The notes under the pieces are model-generated. The model made no database searches and had not been told where the DNA came from. It was given only the letters and a program-made list of their open reading frames with translations. Position numbers and translations under genes: made by a program. This document shows, one piece after another, positions 27,263 through 35,159 of a DNA stretch of 64,000 bases. The stretch covers positions 1 through 64,000 of the forward strand of contig CAWKND010000001.1 in the NCBI GenBank assembly GCA_963850915.1, given 5' to 3'. Every line of letters begins with the position of its first letter. The stretch's first letter is position 1. The stretch is from CAVTWH01 sp963850915 (GTDB taxonomy: Bacteria > Actinomycetota > Actinomycetes > Mycobacteriales > Micromonosporaceae).

Positions 27263-27865
27263 GTGAAGTGGTCGCGGGCGGTACAGCATGTCGAGGGGTT
27301 GGCGCGGGCGTGCGAGACGATGGCCGGCCGACCAGCGTCGATCTTCCCGCTGCGGGTGGACGCGCTCTGGGTGGCCGGCGAGATCCTCGGGCCGCCGGTC
27401 GAGCTGGAGCTGGTGACCGTGGTACTCGCGGTCGACCTGCCGGAGGTGGCCTGGCTCAGCGAACCGCCCGGCGCCCAGCACTGGGGCAACGCCAACCGGC
27501 TGGCCCAGCTCCCGCTGCGGGTGCGCTGGCGCAGCGCGCACGCGCCGGTGTGGAACCACCGGATCGAGCGGCCGGCACTGGTGTGGGACGCCGAGGGGGT
27601 ACGCGAGGAGGTGCTGAGCGCGCTTCGGGACGGTACCGGGGAATCGGTCCGATCGGCCGCGCCCACCCCGCGGCAGCTCACCGACCGACTGGCGGCCGAG
27701 CAGGCGGTGAGCCTGGCCGCGCTGGACCGGTGCAGCCGGGACTACGACGAGCAGCGCTGGCGCCCGGGAAAGCTGGAGCCGGTGGCCGACGCGCTGTGGC
27801 GGGCCACCGAGGGCTACCTCGACATCCTCGACGCCACCACGGCTGCCGAGAAGGAGACAGGCTAA
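27263..27865 (+). CDS. conserved actinobacterial hypothetical protein (DUF7711-like)
   Basis: A 200-aa soluble protein. GTG 27263 has a good GGGAGG site 8 nt upstream. The N-terminal KWSRAVQHVEGLARACETMA, SIFPLRVDALWVAGEILGPP and HAPVWNHRIERPALVWD are hallmarks of a conserved actinobacterial family that I believe is called DUF7711; no activity is known. The acidic C-terminus has a long helix. It is divergent from dus. Its TAA overlaps by 4 bp, tail to tail, the TAG of the STAS gene on the other strand. Confidence 0.75.
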   Translation: MKWSRAVQHVEGLARACETMAGRPASIFPLRVDALWVAGEILGPPVELELVTVVLAVDLPEVAWLSEPPGAQHWGNANRLAQLPLRVRWRSAHAPVWNHRIERPALVWDAEGVREEVLSALRDGTGESVRSAAPTPRQLTDRLAAEQAVSLAALDRCSRDYDEQRWRPGKLEPVADALWRATEGYLDILDATTAAEKETG

Positions 27866-28191
27866 GGCAGCGTGGCCCGCACGTCGAGAGACTGGTCCAT
27901 CCCGGTGAGCGCGAGGATGCTGCCCACCACCCCGGCCGGCAGGACGACAATCACCAGCGACCTACCGGCGCGGCCGAACCCGTCGGAGAGGCTCTGCAGC
28001 ATGCGCAGCCCCTGGCTGTCGAAGAACGTCACCGGGCGCAGGTCCAGGATGACCGTGGCCGCATCGCCGGCGGCGGCGCGTACCTGACTGCCCAGCGCGT
28101 CTGCGTTGGACATGTCGACCTCGCCACGGAGCCGGATCAGCGGAAGGCCACCATGCTCGTCGGCGATCACTTCGGCGATCGTGTCGTTCAT
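27862..28191 (-). CDS. STAS-domain anti-sigma-factor antagonist
   Basis: A 109-aa STAS protein. The phosphorylatable loop is FFDSQGLRMLQSL, with Asp-Ser near residue 58 in place of the usual D-S-(S/T)-G. It is preceded by VILDLRPVTF and LRGEVDMSNADALG. Such antagonists bind and neutralise anti-sigma kinases when dephosphorylated. Its ATG overlaps the stop (ATGA) of the upstream SpoIIE-phosphatase gene that carries a C-terminal HATPase_c domain, so kinase, phosphatase and antagonist are coupled. No sigma factor is adjacent. Confidence 0.88.
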   Translation of the reverse strand: MNDTIAEVIADEHGGLPLIRLRGEVDMSNADALGSQVRAAAGDAATVILDLRPVTFFDSQGLRMLQSLSDGFGRAGRSLVIVVLPAGVVGSILALTGMDQSLDVRATLP

Positions 28192-30972
28192 GACGTGGAT
28201 CCCATCGACGAGAGGCGGAACTGGACGACGGTACCGGCTGGCGTCGAGCGGCGCTCGAACCCATTCGTGATCTGTCGCATGATGCCCGTACCGCGGCCGC
28301 GATGGGAAGAGTCCTCCGACGCTGTTCGCCAACTACCGAAGTCCTGCACCGTGGCGAGCAGCTCCCCGTCCGGGCCGGGCAGGATCGTCACGTCGACCCG
28401 ACCGGGCGCCCGCCCCTGGTAGGCGTGCTCGATCGCGTTCGCGGCCGCCTCGTTGACCGCGAGCAGCAGGGCGAAGACGGCCGCTTCGGGTACCTGGTGG
28501 GTACCGGCCCAGTCGGACAGCAGCCCGCGCAGCCGGTGCAGTTCGCCGGGGTGTGCCGGGAAGTCGTGCCGGAACGGCTCGGGTACCCGCATGCACAACA
28601 CCACCACATCGTCCTCCCGCCGCTCGTCGACGCCCAACGCTTCGAGCAGCCGGGTGCACGCCTCCGCCGCCGGTACCCCGTGCAGTGGCGCCGCGGCCTT
28701 CTCCAGCCGCTCCAGGCCAACCGTGATCGGTTCGCGGCGCCGCTCGATGAGCCCGTCGGAGTACAGCACCAGCAGCGCGCCGGGCTCGAGGGTCTCCACA
28801 GCCTCCGGCCGGGCCTCGTTGACTGTCCCGTTGAACGGGCCGGAGCGCCCGCCCATCAGCCACCGGGTCCGCCCCTCGCCGGAGACGACGAGGATGGGCG
28901 GGTGCCCCGCGGAGGCGTACCGCAGCTGCGCGGTCGCCGGGTCGAAAACCGCGTAGCAGGCGGTCGCGAAGTCGGCGCCGTCGTTGCCGGCCGCGAACTG
29001 GTCGAGCTGGGACAGCAGGGCGCCTGGGTCGGTGGTGTACCGGGCGAGTGCGCCCATGGCCACCCGGAACCTGCCCATCGCGGTGGCCGCGGCGAGACCG
29101 TGGCCGACCACGTCGCCGACGGTGATCCCGAGCCGGCCGTCCGGCAGTTCGAGGGTGTCGTACCAGTCGCCGCCGACCTCGAGCGCCTCGCTGGCCGCCT
29201 CGTACCGCGCGGCGAGCGTCACGCTGGCACTGCGGACTGTCTCCCGTGGCAACAGCGCGCGCTGCAGTTCGAGCGCGATCCGGTGCTCCTCCTCGCGTAC
29301 CCGGATACCGGTCAGCATGACGCCGGCCCGGTCGGCGAGATCGCGCAGGAACGCCAGATCCTCGTCGAGGTAGGGCCGGGACGCCGGCTCACGGAACTCC
29401 AGTAGCAGGCTCAGCCGGGTCTCCGCCCCGGTTGCCAGGATGAACTCTGCCCGGTGCGCCGCAGACCCGGACGCGGTCGCGGCGAGCCCGGTCGCGGCGA
29501 GCGGTGGCGCGGCGAGCGGCGGCGCGGCGGGCGGATCACGGTGTACCGACGCCGCGTCCGCGATCCCGGGGGCCAGCCAGCCGACCAGCCGGGTCAGCCC
29601 CTCGTCGACCGTGCGACTGGCCTCCAGCGCGCCCACCACCTCGGCGAGGAGTACCAGCCGCTCGCTGGTTCGCCGGGCCCGACTGTCCTGTTCCCGGAGG
29701 ATCTCGTCAGCCCGTCGCCGAGCGTCGATGTCGGTCGCCACCCCGAACCACTTCGAGTACCGCGCCGTTGGCGTCTTTGAGCGGCACGATGCGTACCAGG
29801 AACCACCGGTACCCGCCGTCCTCGGCACGCAGCCGCATCTCCCCGTCGAACGCCCACCCCGCGGCGCGCGCGGCCTGCCAGCCCGGCCCGAGCTGCGCCC
29901 GCTCGTCGGGGTGCACGGCGGCTTCGAGCAGCTCGCGATGGTTCAGGCTGGTGGTGTCGACCCCGATCGCGGCGGTGAAGTTGTGGTTGACGAACTCCAG
30001 TGACCCGTCCAGCCGGCTCACCCAGACCAGTTGCGGGGTCGCCTCGACGACCTCCCGGAAGCGCAGTTCGCTGTCGCGCAGCTCCTGCTCCGCCCGGGCC
30101 TGTTCGACCGCCGCCCAGGTTCGCTCGGCCACCTCCTCGATCAGCGCCAGCTCGGCCGCCGTCCAGTACCGCGGGGTGACCTGCTGCACGTTCAGCAGCG
30201 CGACGTGTACGCCGTCCTTGACCAGCGGTACCGCCGCGTAGGCGCGTACCTGGATCGCCGGGTACTGCAGCCGTTCGGCGTCGGTGAGGCGTGGGTCCGT
30301 GGCGACGTCGGTGACGGCGATGGAGCGGCCGGCGCGCCACTCATCGAAGAGCGTCGCGCCGAAGTCGTCGGCCCGGTACCGCCCGACCACGCTCGGTACC
30401 GCCGGCTCGTGGTAGTCCCGGTCGACCACGTAGTAGTCGCTGTCCGGCTGGTGCGCGACGGTCAGGTACAGCGCCCGGCTGGCGCCCAACTGCCGGCCCA
30501 GCGCCTCGACGGCGCGCGCCTGGATCTCCAGCGGATCGGTCAGCGGACGCAGCGCATCGGCCAGCCCGAGCAGGAAGGCCTGCCGGTCCTCGACGTCGTG
30601 CCGGGCGGTCACGTCGGCGGCCACCCCGACCAGCCGGGCCGGTACCGGCGGGTCGCCCTCGAAGAACGCCCGCGCGGTGACCGCGACCCAGCGGTACCCG
30701 TGCTCCTTCACCACCCGGATCTCTTCGCGCAGCTCCCGTGGCCCGTCGGGCTGGAGTGCGGCGTAGACGGCGGCCTCGTACCGCTGCCGGTCGTCCGGGT
30801 GGATCATCGTGGCGAGCGCGGTCTCCAGTGACAGCAGGCCGTCCCGGGGCAGGTTGAACAGTTCGAGCATCCGGTCGTCCGGCTCGGTGCGATCCTCCAC
30901 GTACCAGACGAACGTCCCCATACCAGCGGCGTCCAGCGCCAACTGGAGCCGTTCTTCCTTGGATCTCTCCAC
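28188..30972 (-). CDS. PAS-GAF-SpoIIE phosphatase-HATPase signalling protein, single-base frameshift
   Basis: About 927 residues once a frameshift is repaired. Order: PAS (about 1-115, with RMLELFNLPRD), GAF (about 150-290, VGRYRADDFGATLF), a second PAS (about 305-405), a second GAF (about 440-560, with LRDLADRAGVMLTG), a PP2C/SpoIIE phosphatase with EVGGDWYDTLELPDGR and GDVVGHGLAAATAMG metal residues (about 590-780), and a HATPase_c anti-sigma kinase-like domain with AVNEAAANAIEHAYQG and RGRGTGIMRQ (about 820-920). The frame breaks at about 29756 where one extra G in CTCGAAGTGG separates DANGAVL from KWFGVATDIDARRRAD; removing it restores a perfect PAS C-terminus. It senses signals in the cytoplasm and controls the coupled STAS antagonist. 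Confidence 0.85.
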
Positions 30973-31036
30973 GCAGCCAAGCTAACCCCTCGCCGGCAAA
31001 ACGGCAGAAGAGCGCCGCGCGGGACCGCCGGAGGGC

Positions 31037-32416
31037 TCAGCAGCCGGGCAGGCGCTCGATCAGGTACCGCTCCACCTGGTCCAGCGAGATCCGCTCCTGC
31101 ACCATCGTGTCCCGGTCGCGTACCGTCACCGCGTTGTCCTCCAGCGTCTCGAAGTCCACCGTGACGCAGAACGGCGTACCGATCTCGTCCTGCCGCCGGT
31201 ACCGCCGGCCGATCGCCTGCGAGTCGTCGAAGTCGACGCTCCACCGCTTGCGCAGCAGGGTCGCCAGGTCACGTGCCTTCGGGGACAGGTCGGCGTTGCG
31301 GGACAACGGAAGTACCGCCACCTTCACCGGGGCGAGTCGCTTGTCGAAGCGCATCACGGTGCGCTTGTCCACGCCGCCCTTGGTGTTCGGCGCCTCGTCC
31401 TCGTCGTAGGCCTCCAGCAGGAAGGCGAGCACAGCCCGGGTCAGGCCGGCCGCCGGCTCGATGACGTACGGGATCCAGCGCTCGCCCTTCTCCGCGTCGA
31501 AGTAGGACAGGTCGACGCCGGAGTTCTTGCGGTGGGTGGTGAGGTCGAAGTCGGTACGGTTGGCGATGCCCTCCAGCTCGGCGAACTCGCTGCCACCGAA
31601 CTGGAACCGGTACTCGATGTCGACGGTGCGCTTCGAGTAGTGCGAGAGCTTCTCTTTGGGGTGCTCGTAGTAGCGCAGGTTGTCGGTCGTCAGGCCGAGG
31701 TCGAGGTACCAGTTCCAGCGCTGCTCCAGCCAGTACTCGTGCCACGTCTCATCTGTCCCCGGCTCGACGAAGAACTCCATCTCCATCTGCTCGAACTCGC
31801 GGGTACGGAAGATGAAGTTGCCCGGGGTGATCTCGTTGCGGAAGCTCTTGCCCACCTGCGCGATGCCGAACGGCGGCTTCTTACGCGCCGTGGTGGCCAC
31901 GTTGTTGTAGTTGATGAAGATGCCCTGGGCGGTCTCCGGGCGCAGGTAGTGCAGGCCCTCTTCGCTCTCCACCGGGCCGAGGTAGGTCTTCATCAGGCCG
32001 TTGAACATCTTCGGCTCGGTGAAGGTGCCCTTGTTGCCGCAGTTGGGGCAGTTGAGGTCGGCCAGTGAGGTCGGCGGCTTGCCGTGCTTCTCCGCGTACG
32101 CCTCTTCGAGGTGGTCGGCCCGGTAGCGCTTGTGGCAGAACTGGCACTCGGTGAGCGGTTCGACGAACTCGGCCACGTGACCGGAGGCCACCCACACCTG
32201 CCGGGACTGGATGATCGCCGAGTCCAGGCCGACGATGTCGTCGCGCTGCTGCACCATGCTGCGCCACCACTGGCGGCGTACGTTCTCCTTCAACTCCACG
32301 CCGAGCGGGCCGTAGTCCCATGCGGAGCGGGTACCGCCGTAGATCTCACTGGCCGGGAAGACGAACCCCCGGCGCTTGGCAAGGCCGGTGACGGCATCGA
32401 CGCGGTCAATAGGCAC
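31037..32416 (-). CDS. glyQS: glycyl-tRNA synthetase
   Basis: A 459-aa class II dimeric alpha2-type glycyl-tRNA synthetase. Seen: motif 1 region (FVFPASEIYGG, AWDYGPLGVELKENV), two Cys pairs (ECQFCHKRY and NCPNCGNKGTF), motif 2 (VGKSFRNEITPGNFIFRTRE), the YLRPETAQGIF glycine-binding segment, motif 3 (GLTRAVLAFLLE) and the C-terminal anticodon-binding domain (VAVLPLSRN...RYRRQDEIGTPFCVTVD). Normal length. Start ATG 32416 follows a TACCTCCTGGGG-complement Shine-Dalgarno. The gene lies alone, upstream of the PAS-SpoIIE gene on the same strand. I see no T-box in its 290-bp leader. Confidence 0.95.
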   Translation of the reverse strand: MPIDRVDAVTGLAKRRGFVFPASEIYGGTRSAWDYGPLGVELKENVRRQWWRSMVQQRDDIVGLDSAIIQSRQVWVASGHVAEFVEPLTECQFCHKRYRADHLEEAYAEKHGKPPTSLADLNCPNCGNKGTFTEPKMFNGLMKTYLGPVESEEGLHYLRPETAQGIFINYNNVATTARKKPPFGIAQVGKSFRNEITPGNFIFRTREFEQMEMEFFVEPGTDETWHEYWLEQRWNWYLDLGLTTDNLRYYEHPKEKLSHYSKRTVDIEYRFQFGGSEFAELEGIANRTDFDLTTHRKNSGVDLSYFDAEKGERWIPYVIEPAAGLTRAVLAFLLEAYDEDEAPNTKGGVDKRTVMRFDKRLAPVKVAVLPLSRNADLSPKARDLATLLRKRWSVDFDDSQAIGRRYRRQDEIGTPFCVTVDFETLEDNAVTVRDRDTMVQERISLDQVERYLIERLPGC

Positions 32417-32658
32417 GGGTACCTCCTGGGGCGCTGCGCCGGCTGGCTGTCGGCGAGGTCCGCACGGCGCGGACGGGGTGGGACAGTTCGGTCGGTGCCG
32501 GACGGCAGACCGGGTGTGCTGTGCACCGCGAGCCTAGGCGCAGCGCAGGCGGCGACGCACCGGAATACTCGGCTGCCGGTTATGCCGCATCGGGTTGCCG
32601 GCTGGTCGGGCCGGCCCGCAAGATCGGGGCCAGATCGGCAAACCCGCAGTCCCACTGA

Positions 32659-32690
32659 ACTTCCGCAAATCTCGACTTCCGCAAATCTCG
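32659..32690. repeat. 16-bp perfect tandem repeat
   Basis: ACTTCCGCAAATCTCG occurs twice in immediate succession, in the gap between glyQS and the DUF4878-like gene. This gap (32417-32711) otherwise shows no gene. Confidence 0.85.
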
Positions 32691-32711
32691 CCCGATCTCG
32701 CCCCGGCCGAC

Positions 32712-33306
32712 TCAGCTGGTGACCGAACAGATCCGCAGATCGCCGGGGGCGTCCAGGACCACGCCGAAGGTGGCGTCGATCTGCTGGCCGTTGACCAGCT
32801 CGATGCTGGCCGGTACGTCGTACCCGTCGCTGGTCTGGGTCGGCTGGTTGATCTGGTAGCTGGAGATGTCCGGCTGGTCCTGCTGGGAGCTCTCGAACTC
32901 CGACTCGGAGCGCTTGTTCTGCTGGGCGGCGCAGAGGTCGTCGTAGGCCCGGGAGTAGTCGCGTGACTGCAGGGCGTCCAGGTAGTCGTGCACCTTGCCG
33001 GTCGCGTCGGCCGAGCTGACCCGCGAGCTGGCGATCAGTACGGCGACGCCGATCACGCCGCCGATCACGCACAGCAGTACCAGCCCGCCGGCCACCCCGA
33101 GGGTGATCCACAGACGTTTGCGGTCGCGCTCGGTGGGTGGCGCCGCGAACGGGACGGTCACCCCCGGCCCCTGGGCCGGCGGCGGCTCGGTCAGCGCTGA
33201 CGGCGCCATCGGAAGGTACTGACGCCTGGGGGTACTGGCCCTGCGGGGCCGATGGGTACGGCTGCCCGGGCGGGTACGGCTGGCCGGGTCCCGGCGGGAC
33301 GCTCAT
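32712..33306 (-). CDS. single-pass membrane protein (DUF4878-like), N-terminal frameshift
   Basis: Reading from ATG 33306 gives a Pro/Gln/Tyr-rich cytoplasmic tail (PPGPGQPYPPGQPYPSAPQ). A one-base loss near 33215-33222 then moves to the frame that carries YLPMAPSALTEPPPA, a transmembrane helix (ITLGVAGGLVLLCVIGGVIG) and an extracellular domain with YLDALQSRDYSRAYDDLCAA and a C-terminal Cys (LRICSV). The latter resembles the NTF2-like DUF4878 domain. Two Cys may form a disulfide. A downstream ATG at 33209 could give a shorter 165-aa protein without the tail. The ATG at 33306 overlaps the ABM gene stop, so they are co-translated. Confidence 0.72.
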
Positions 33307-33701
33307 GACCGGGATCGTAGTGCGCGCTCGCCCGACCCGCCCGGCCTGCCCGCGCTGCCGGGTCCCGGGCTGCCGGGTCCGGCCAGGTCGCTGGCGGCGA
33401 GTACGGTCTCGCCGCCCGGCTGCGCGCTGCCCAGCTCCTCGAAGGCACTCGGCTCGTCGAGCGACTCGGCCAGCAGCGGCGTCGCGGTCACCTTGACGTC
33501 GAAGGCGCCCAGCGCCCGCCGGTACGCACCGACCGACTCCCACTCGGTGAGCAGGGTCCAGTGCTCCGCGTCGTCGTACGCCCGGTTGAGGCTGCCGCGC
33601 AGGTACCCGGGGCGGGCGGCGAGCGCGGTCAGTGCCGCCTGGGCGCGCGCGGTGAACTCCTCCGCCGCGCCGGCCACCACGAACCGGTTGACTACGAGCA
33701 C
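33303..33701 (-). CDS. antibiotic biosynthesis monooxygenase (ABM)-like protein
   Basis: A 132-aa small alpha+beta barrel-family protein. VLVVNRFVVAG, then ALAARPGYLRGSLNRAYDDAE and WTLLTEWESVGAYRRALGA are typical of the ABM/heme-degrading DUF-like superfamily. An Asp/Ser/Pro/Gly tail of about 35 residues is extra and probably disordered. No heme ligand or catalytic residue is identifiable. GTG start 33701. It is divergent from the 33800 gene and overlaps the DUF4878-like gene at its 3' end. Confidence 0.8.
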   Translation of the reverse strand: MLVVNRFVVAGAAEEFTARAQAALTALAARPGYLRGSLNRAYDDAEHWTLLTEWESVGAYRRALGAFDVKVTATPLLAESLDEPSAFEELGSAQPGGETVLAASDLAGPGSPGPGSAGRPGGSGERALRSRS

Positions 33702-33799
33702 GCGACCGCCCCCCTGATTGAATAGGCAGATTGAACCGCAGATTGAAATCGGCAAGGCAGAAACAGGTAAGGCAACAGCAGCAGCCTAGAGGAGTACGC

Positions 33800-34075
33800 G
33801 TGAGCATCCCGTCGCGGAGCGGTGGTCTGTGGGTACGGCTGGCCCGGGTACCCCGTGGCGTGGCCTTCCTGGGCGCCTTCGTCCTGGTACTGGCGGGGCT
33901 GTTCCTCCCCGGCGCACTGGGCGGGGTACTGCTGCTCCTGCTCGCCGCCGGCCTGGCCACCCTGCTGGTACGCACCTGGCCGGTGATCCCGACGCCGATG
34001 CGCGCGATGCGCCTGCTGATCCTGGCTCTCGTCGTCGTCGGCGCGCTGTTGAAGATCTTCTGGGGCGCCTGGTGA
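33800..34075 (+). CDS. small membrane protein (DUF6703-like)
   Basis: A 91-aa protein with three hydrophobic segments (FLGAFVLVLAGLFLPGALGG, VLLLLLAAGLATLLV, LLILALVVVGALLKIF). The short N-terminus SGGLWVRLARVPRGVAF is conserved in an actinobacterial family I know as DUF6703. The GTG at 33800 is preceded by AGAGGAG at a good distance. The ArsR regulator starts 17 bp later. Function unknown. Confidence 0.75.
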   Translation: MSIPSRSGGLWVRLARVPRGVAFLGAFVLVLAGLFLPGALGGVLLLLLAAGLATLLVRTWPVIPTPMRAMRLLILALVVVGALLKIFWGAW

Positions 34076-34091
34076 GTCGCGGAGCACCCCG

Positions 34092-34460
34092 ATGACCACG
34101 GCACCGCCCGGAGCGGACGGGTACGAGGCCGCCGGCGAACTGCTCCGGGCCCTCGCCTCGCCGCTGCGCATCGCCATCGTCACCGAACTGGGCAACGGCG
34201 AGCGCTGCGTGCACGAACTCGTCGACGCGCTGGGCGTCAGCCAGCCACTCGTCTCGCAGCACCTGCGGGTACTGCGGGCCGCCGGCGTGGTACGTGGCGA
34301 GCGCCGGGGCCGGGAGATCGGGTACACGCTCGCCGACGAGCACGTGGCGCACATCGTGGCCGACGCTGTCTCGCACGCTCGCGAGCCCCGTCCGGCAACG
34401 CCGGTACGCGAGTCGGTACCCGGGACGCGCGGTGCGGGGGTACACGGGCGGGGTGCGTAG
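34092..34460 (+). CDS. ArsR-family winged-helix regulator
   Basis: A 122-aa ArsR/SmtB-type repressor. The wHTH is ELLRALASPLRIAIVTEL, CVHELVDALGVSQPLVSQHL and RVLRAAGVVRGERRGREIGY. Only one Cys is present, adjacent to the start of the recognition helices (GERCVHELVD) where metal-sensing members have CVC or similar. The C-terminal HVAHIVADAVSHARE supplies three His that could bind zinc in an alpha5 site. That fits a Zn-sensing Zur-like or SmtB-like role but is not proven. It follows the small membrane protein by 16 bp. A flexible tail completes it. Confidence 0.85.
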   Translation: MTTAPPGADGYEAAGELLRALASPLRIAIVTELGNGERCVHELVDALGVSQPLVSQHLRVLRAAGVVRGERRGREIGYTLADEHVAHIVADAVSHAREPRPATPVRESVPGTRGAGVHGRGA

Positions 34461-34496
34461 CAAGCGGTGCGTCCGCTGGTACGGCACCCTTGTCCC

Positions 34497-35096
34497 ATGA
34501 AGTTGTATGCGGAGTCGCCGGCCCGCCGCGGCCGGCAGATCCTGAGCGATCTCGCCGTGGTGTTCTGGGTCGCGGTCTGGGTCTGGCTGGCCGTGAAGCT
34601 CTACAACCTGGTGGAGAAGCTGGCCGTACCCGGCCAGAAGATGGCCACCGCCGGCGACGGCCTGTCCGGCAACCTGTCCGACGCGGGCAGCAAGGTCGGC
34701 AAGGTACCGGTGGCCGGCGACGACCTGAAGGCGCCGTTCGACAAGGCGGCCGATGCCGCGAAGTCGCTGGCCGACGCCGGCCGCGAACAGCAGACGATCG
34801 TCCATCAAATGGCGTGGGTACTGGCCCTGCTGCTGCTCCTTGTCCCGCTTGCCCTGGTGCTGTTCATCTGGCTGCCCAGCCGGCTGCGCTGGGTCAGCCG
34901 GGCGAGTGCCGCCGCGAAGATCCGCAGTGGCCAGGGCGGTGCCGACCTGCTCGCGTTGCGGGCGCTCGCCGGCCAGCCACTGCGCCGGCTGTCCAAAGTG
35001 GACTCCGATCCGGTGGCCGCCTGGCGCCGTGGCGACCCGCAGGTCGTCACCGACCTGGCCAGCCTCGAACTCCGCCGCCTCGGCCTGCGCTCCTGA
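34497..35096 (+). CDS. two-helix membrane protein of unknown function
   Basis: A 199-aa protein. Hydrophobic segments lie at about residues 20-42 (LAVVFWVAVWVWLAVKLYNL) and 108-130 (WVLALLLLLVPLALVLFIWL), separated by a Gly/Ala/Lys/Asp-rich extracytoplasmic region. The cytoplasmic C-terminus is ADLLALRALAGQPLRRLSKV. It resembles a family common in Micromonosporaceae; function unknown. ATG 34497. It lies 36 bp after the ArsR gene and ends before a hairpin terminator. Confidence 0.72.
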   Translation: MKLYAESPARRGRQILSDLAVVFWVAVWVWLAVKLYNLVEKLAVPGQKMATAGDGLSGNLSDAGSKVGKVPVAGDDLKAPFDKAADAAKSLADAGREQQTIVHQMAWVLALLLLLVPLALVLFIWLPSRLRWVSRASAAAKIRSGQGGADLLALRALAGQPLRRLSKVDSDPVAAWRRGDPQVVTDLASLELRRLGLRS

Positions 35097-35112
35097 GCAC
35101 GGCAACGCAGCA

Positions 35113-35148
35113 CAGCGCCGTCCCGACCGGCTGGCGGGGACGGCGCTG
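35113..35148. terminator. bidirectional hairpin terminator
   Basis: CAGCGCCGTCCC (35113-35124) pairs perfectly with GGGACGGCGCTG (35137-35148), 12-nt loop. It lies between the tail-to-tail 34497 gene and acyl-CoA dehydrogenase gene and can serve both. Confidence 0.85.
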
Positions 35149-35159
35149 TACTGGGGAGG

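Noticed and set aside
32290..34104. Minus-strand open frame over 600 codons
   Set aside because: It mixes the ABM, DUF4878-like and glyQS antisense frames; only the start segment around 33306 belongs to a real gene.
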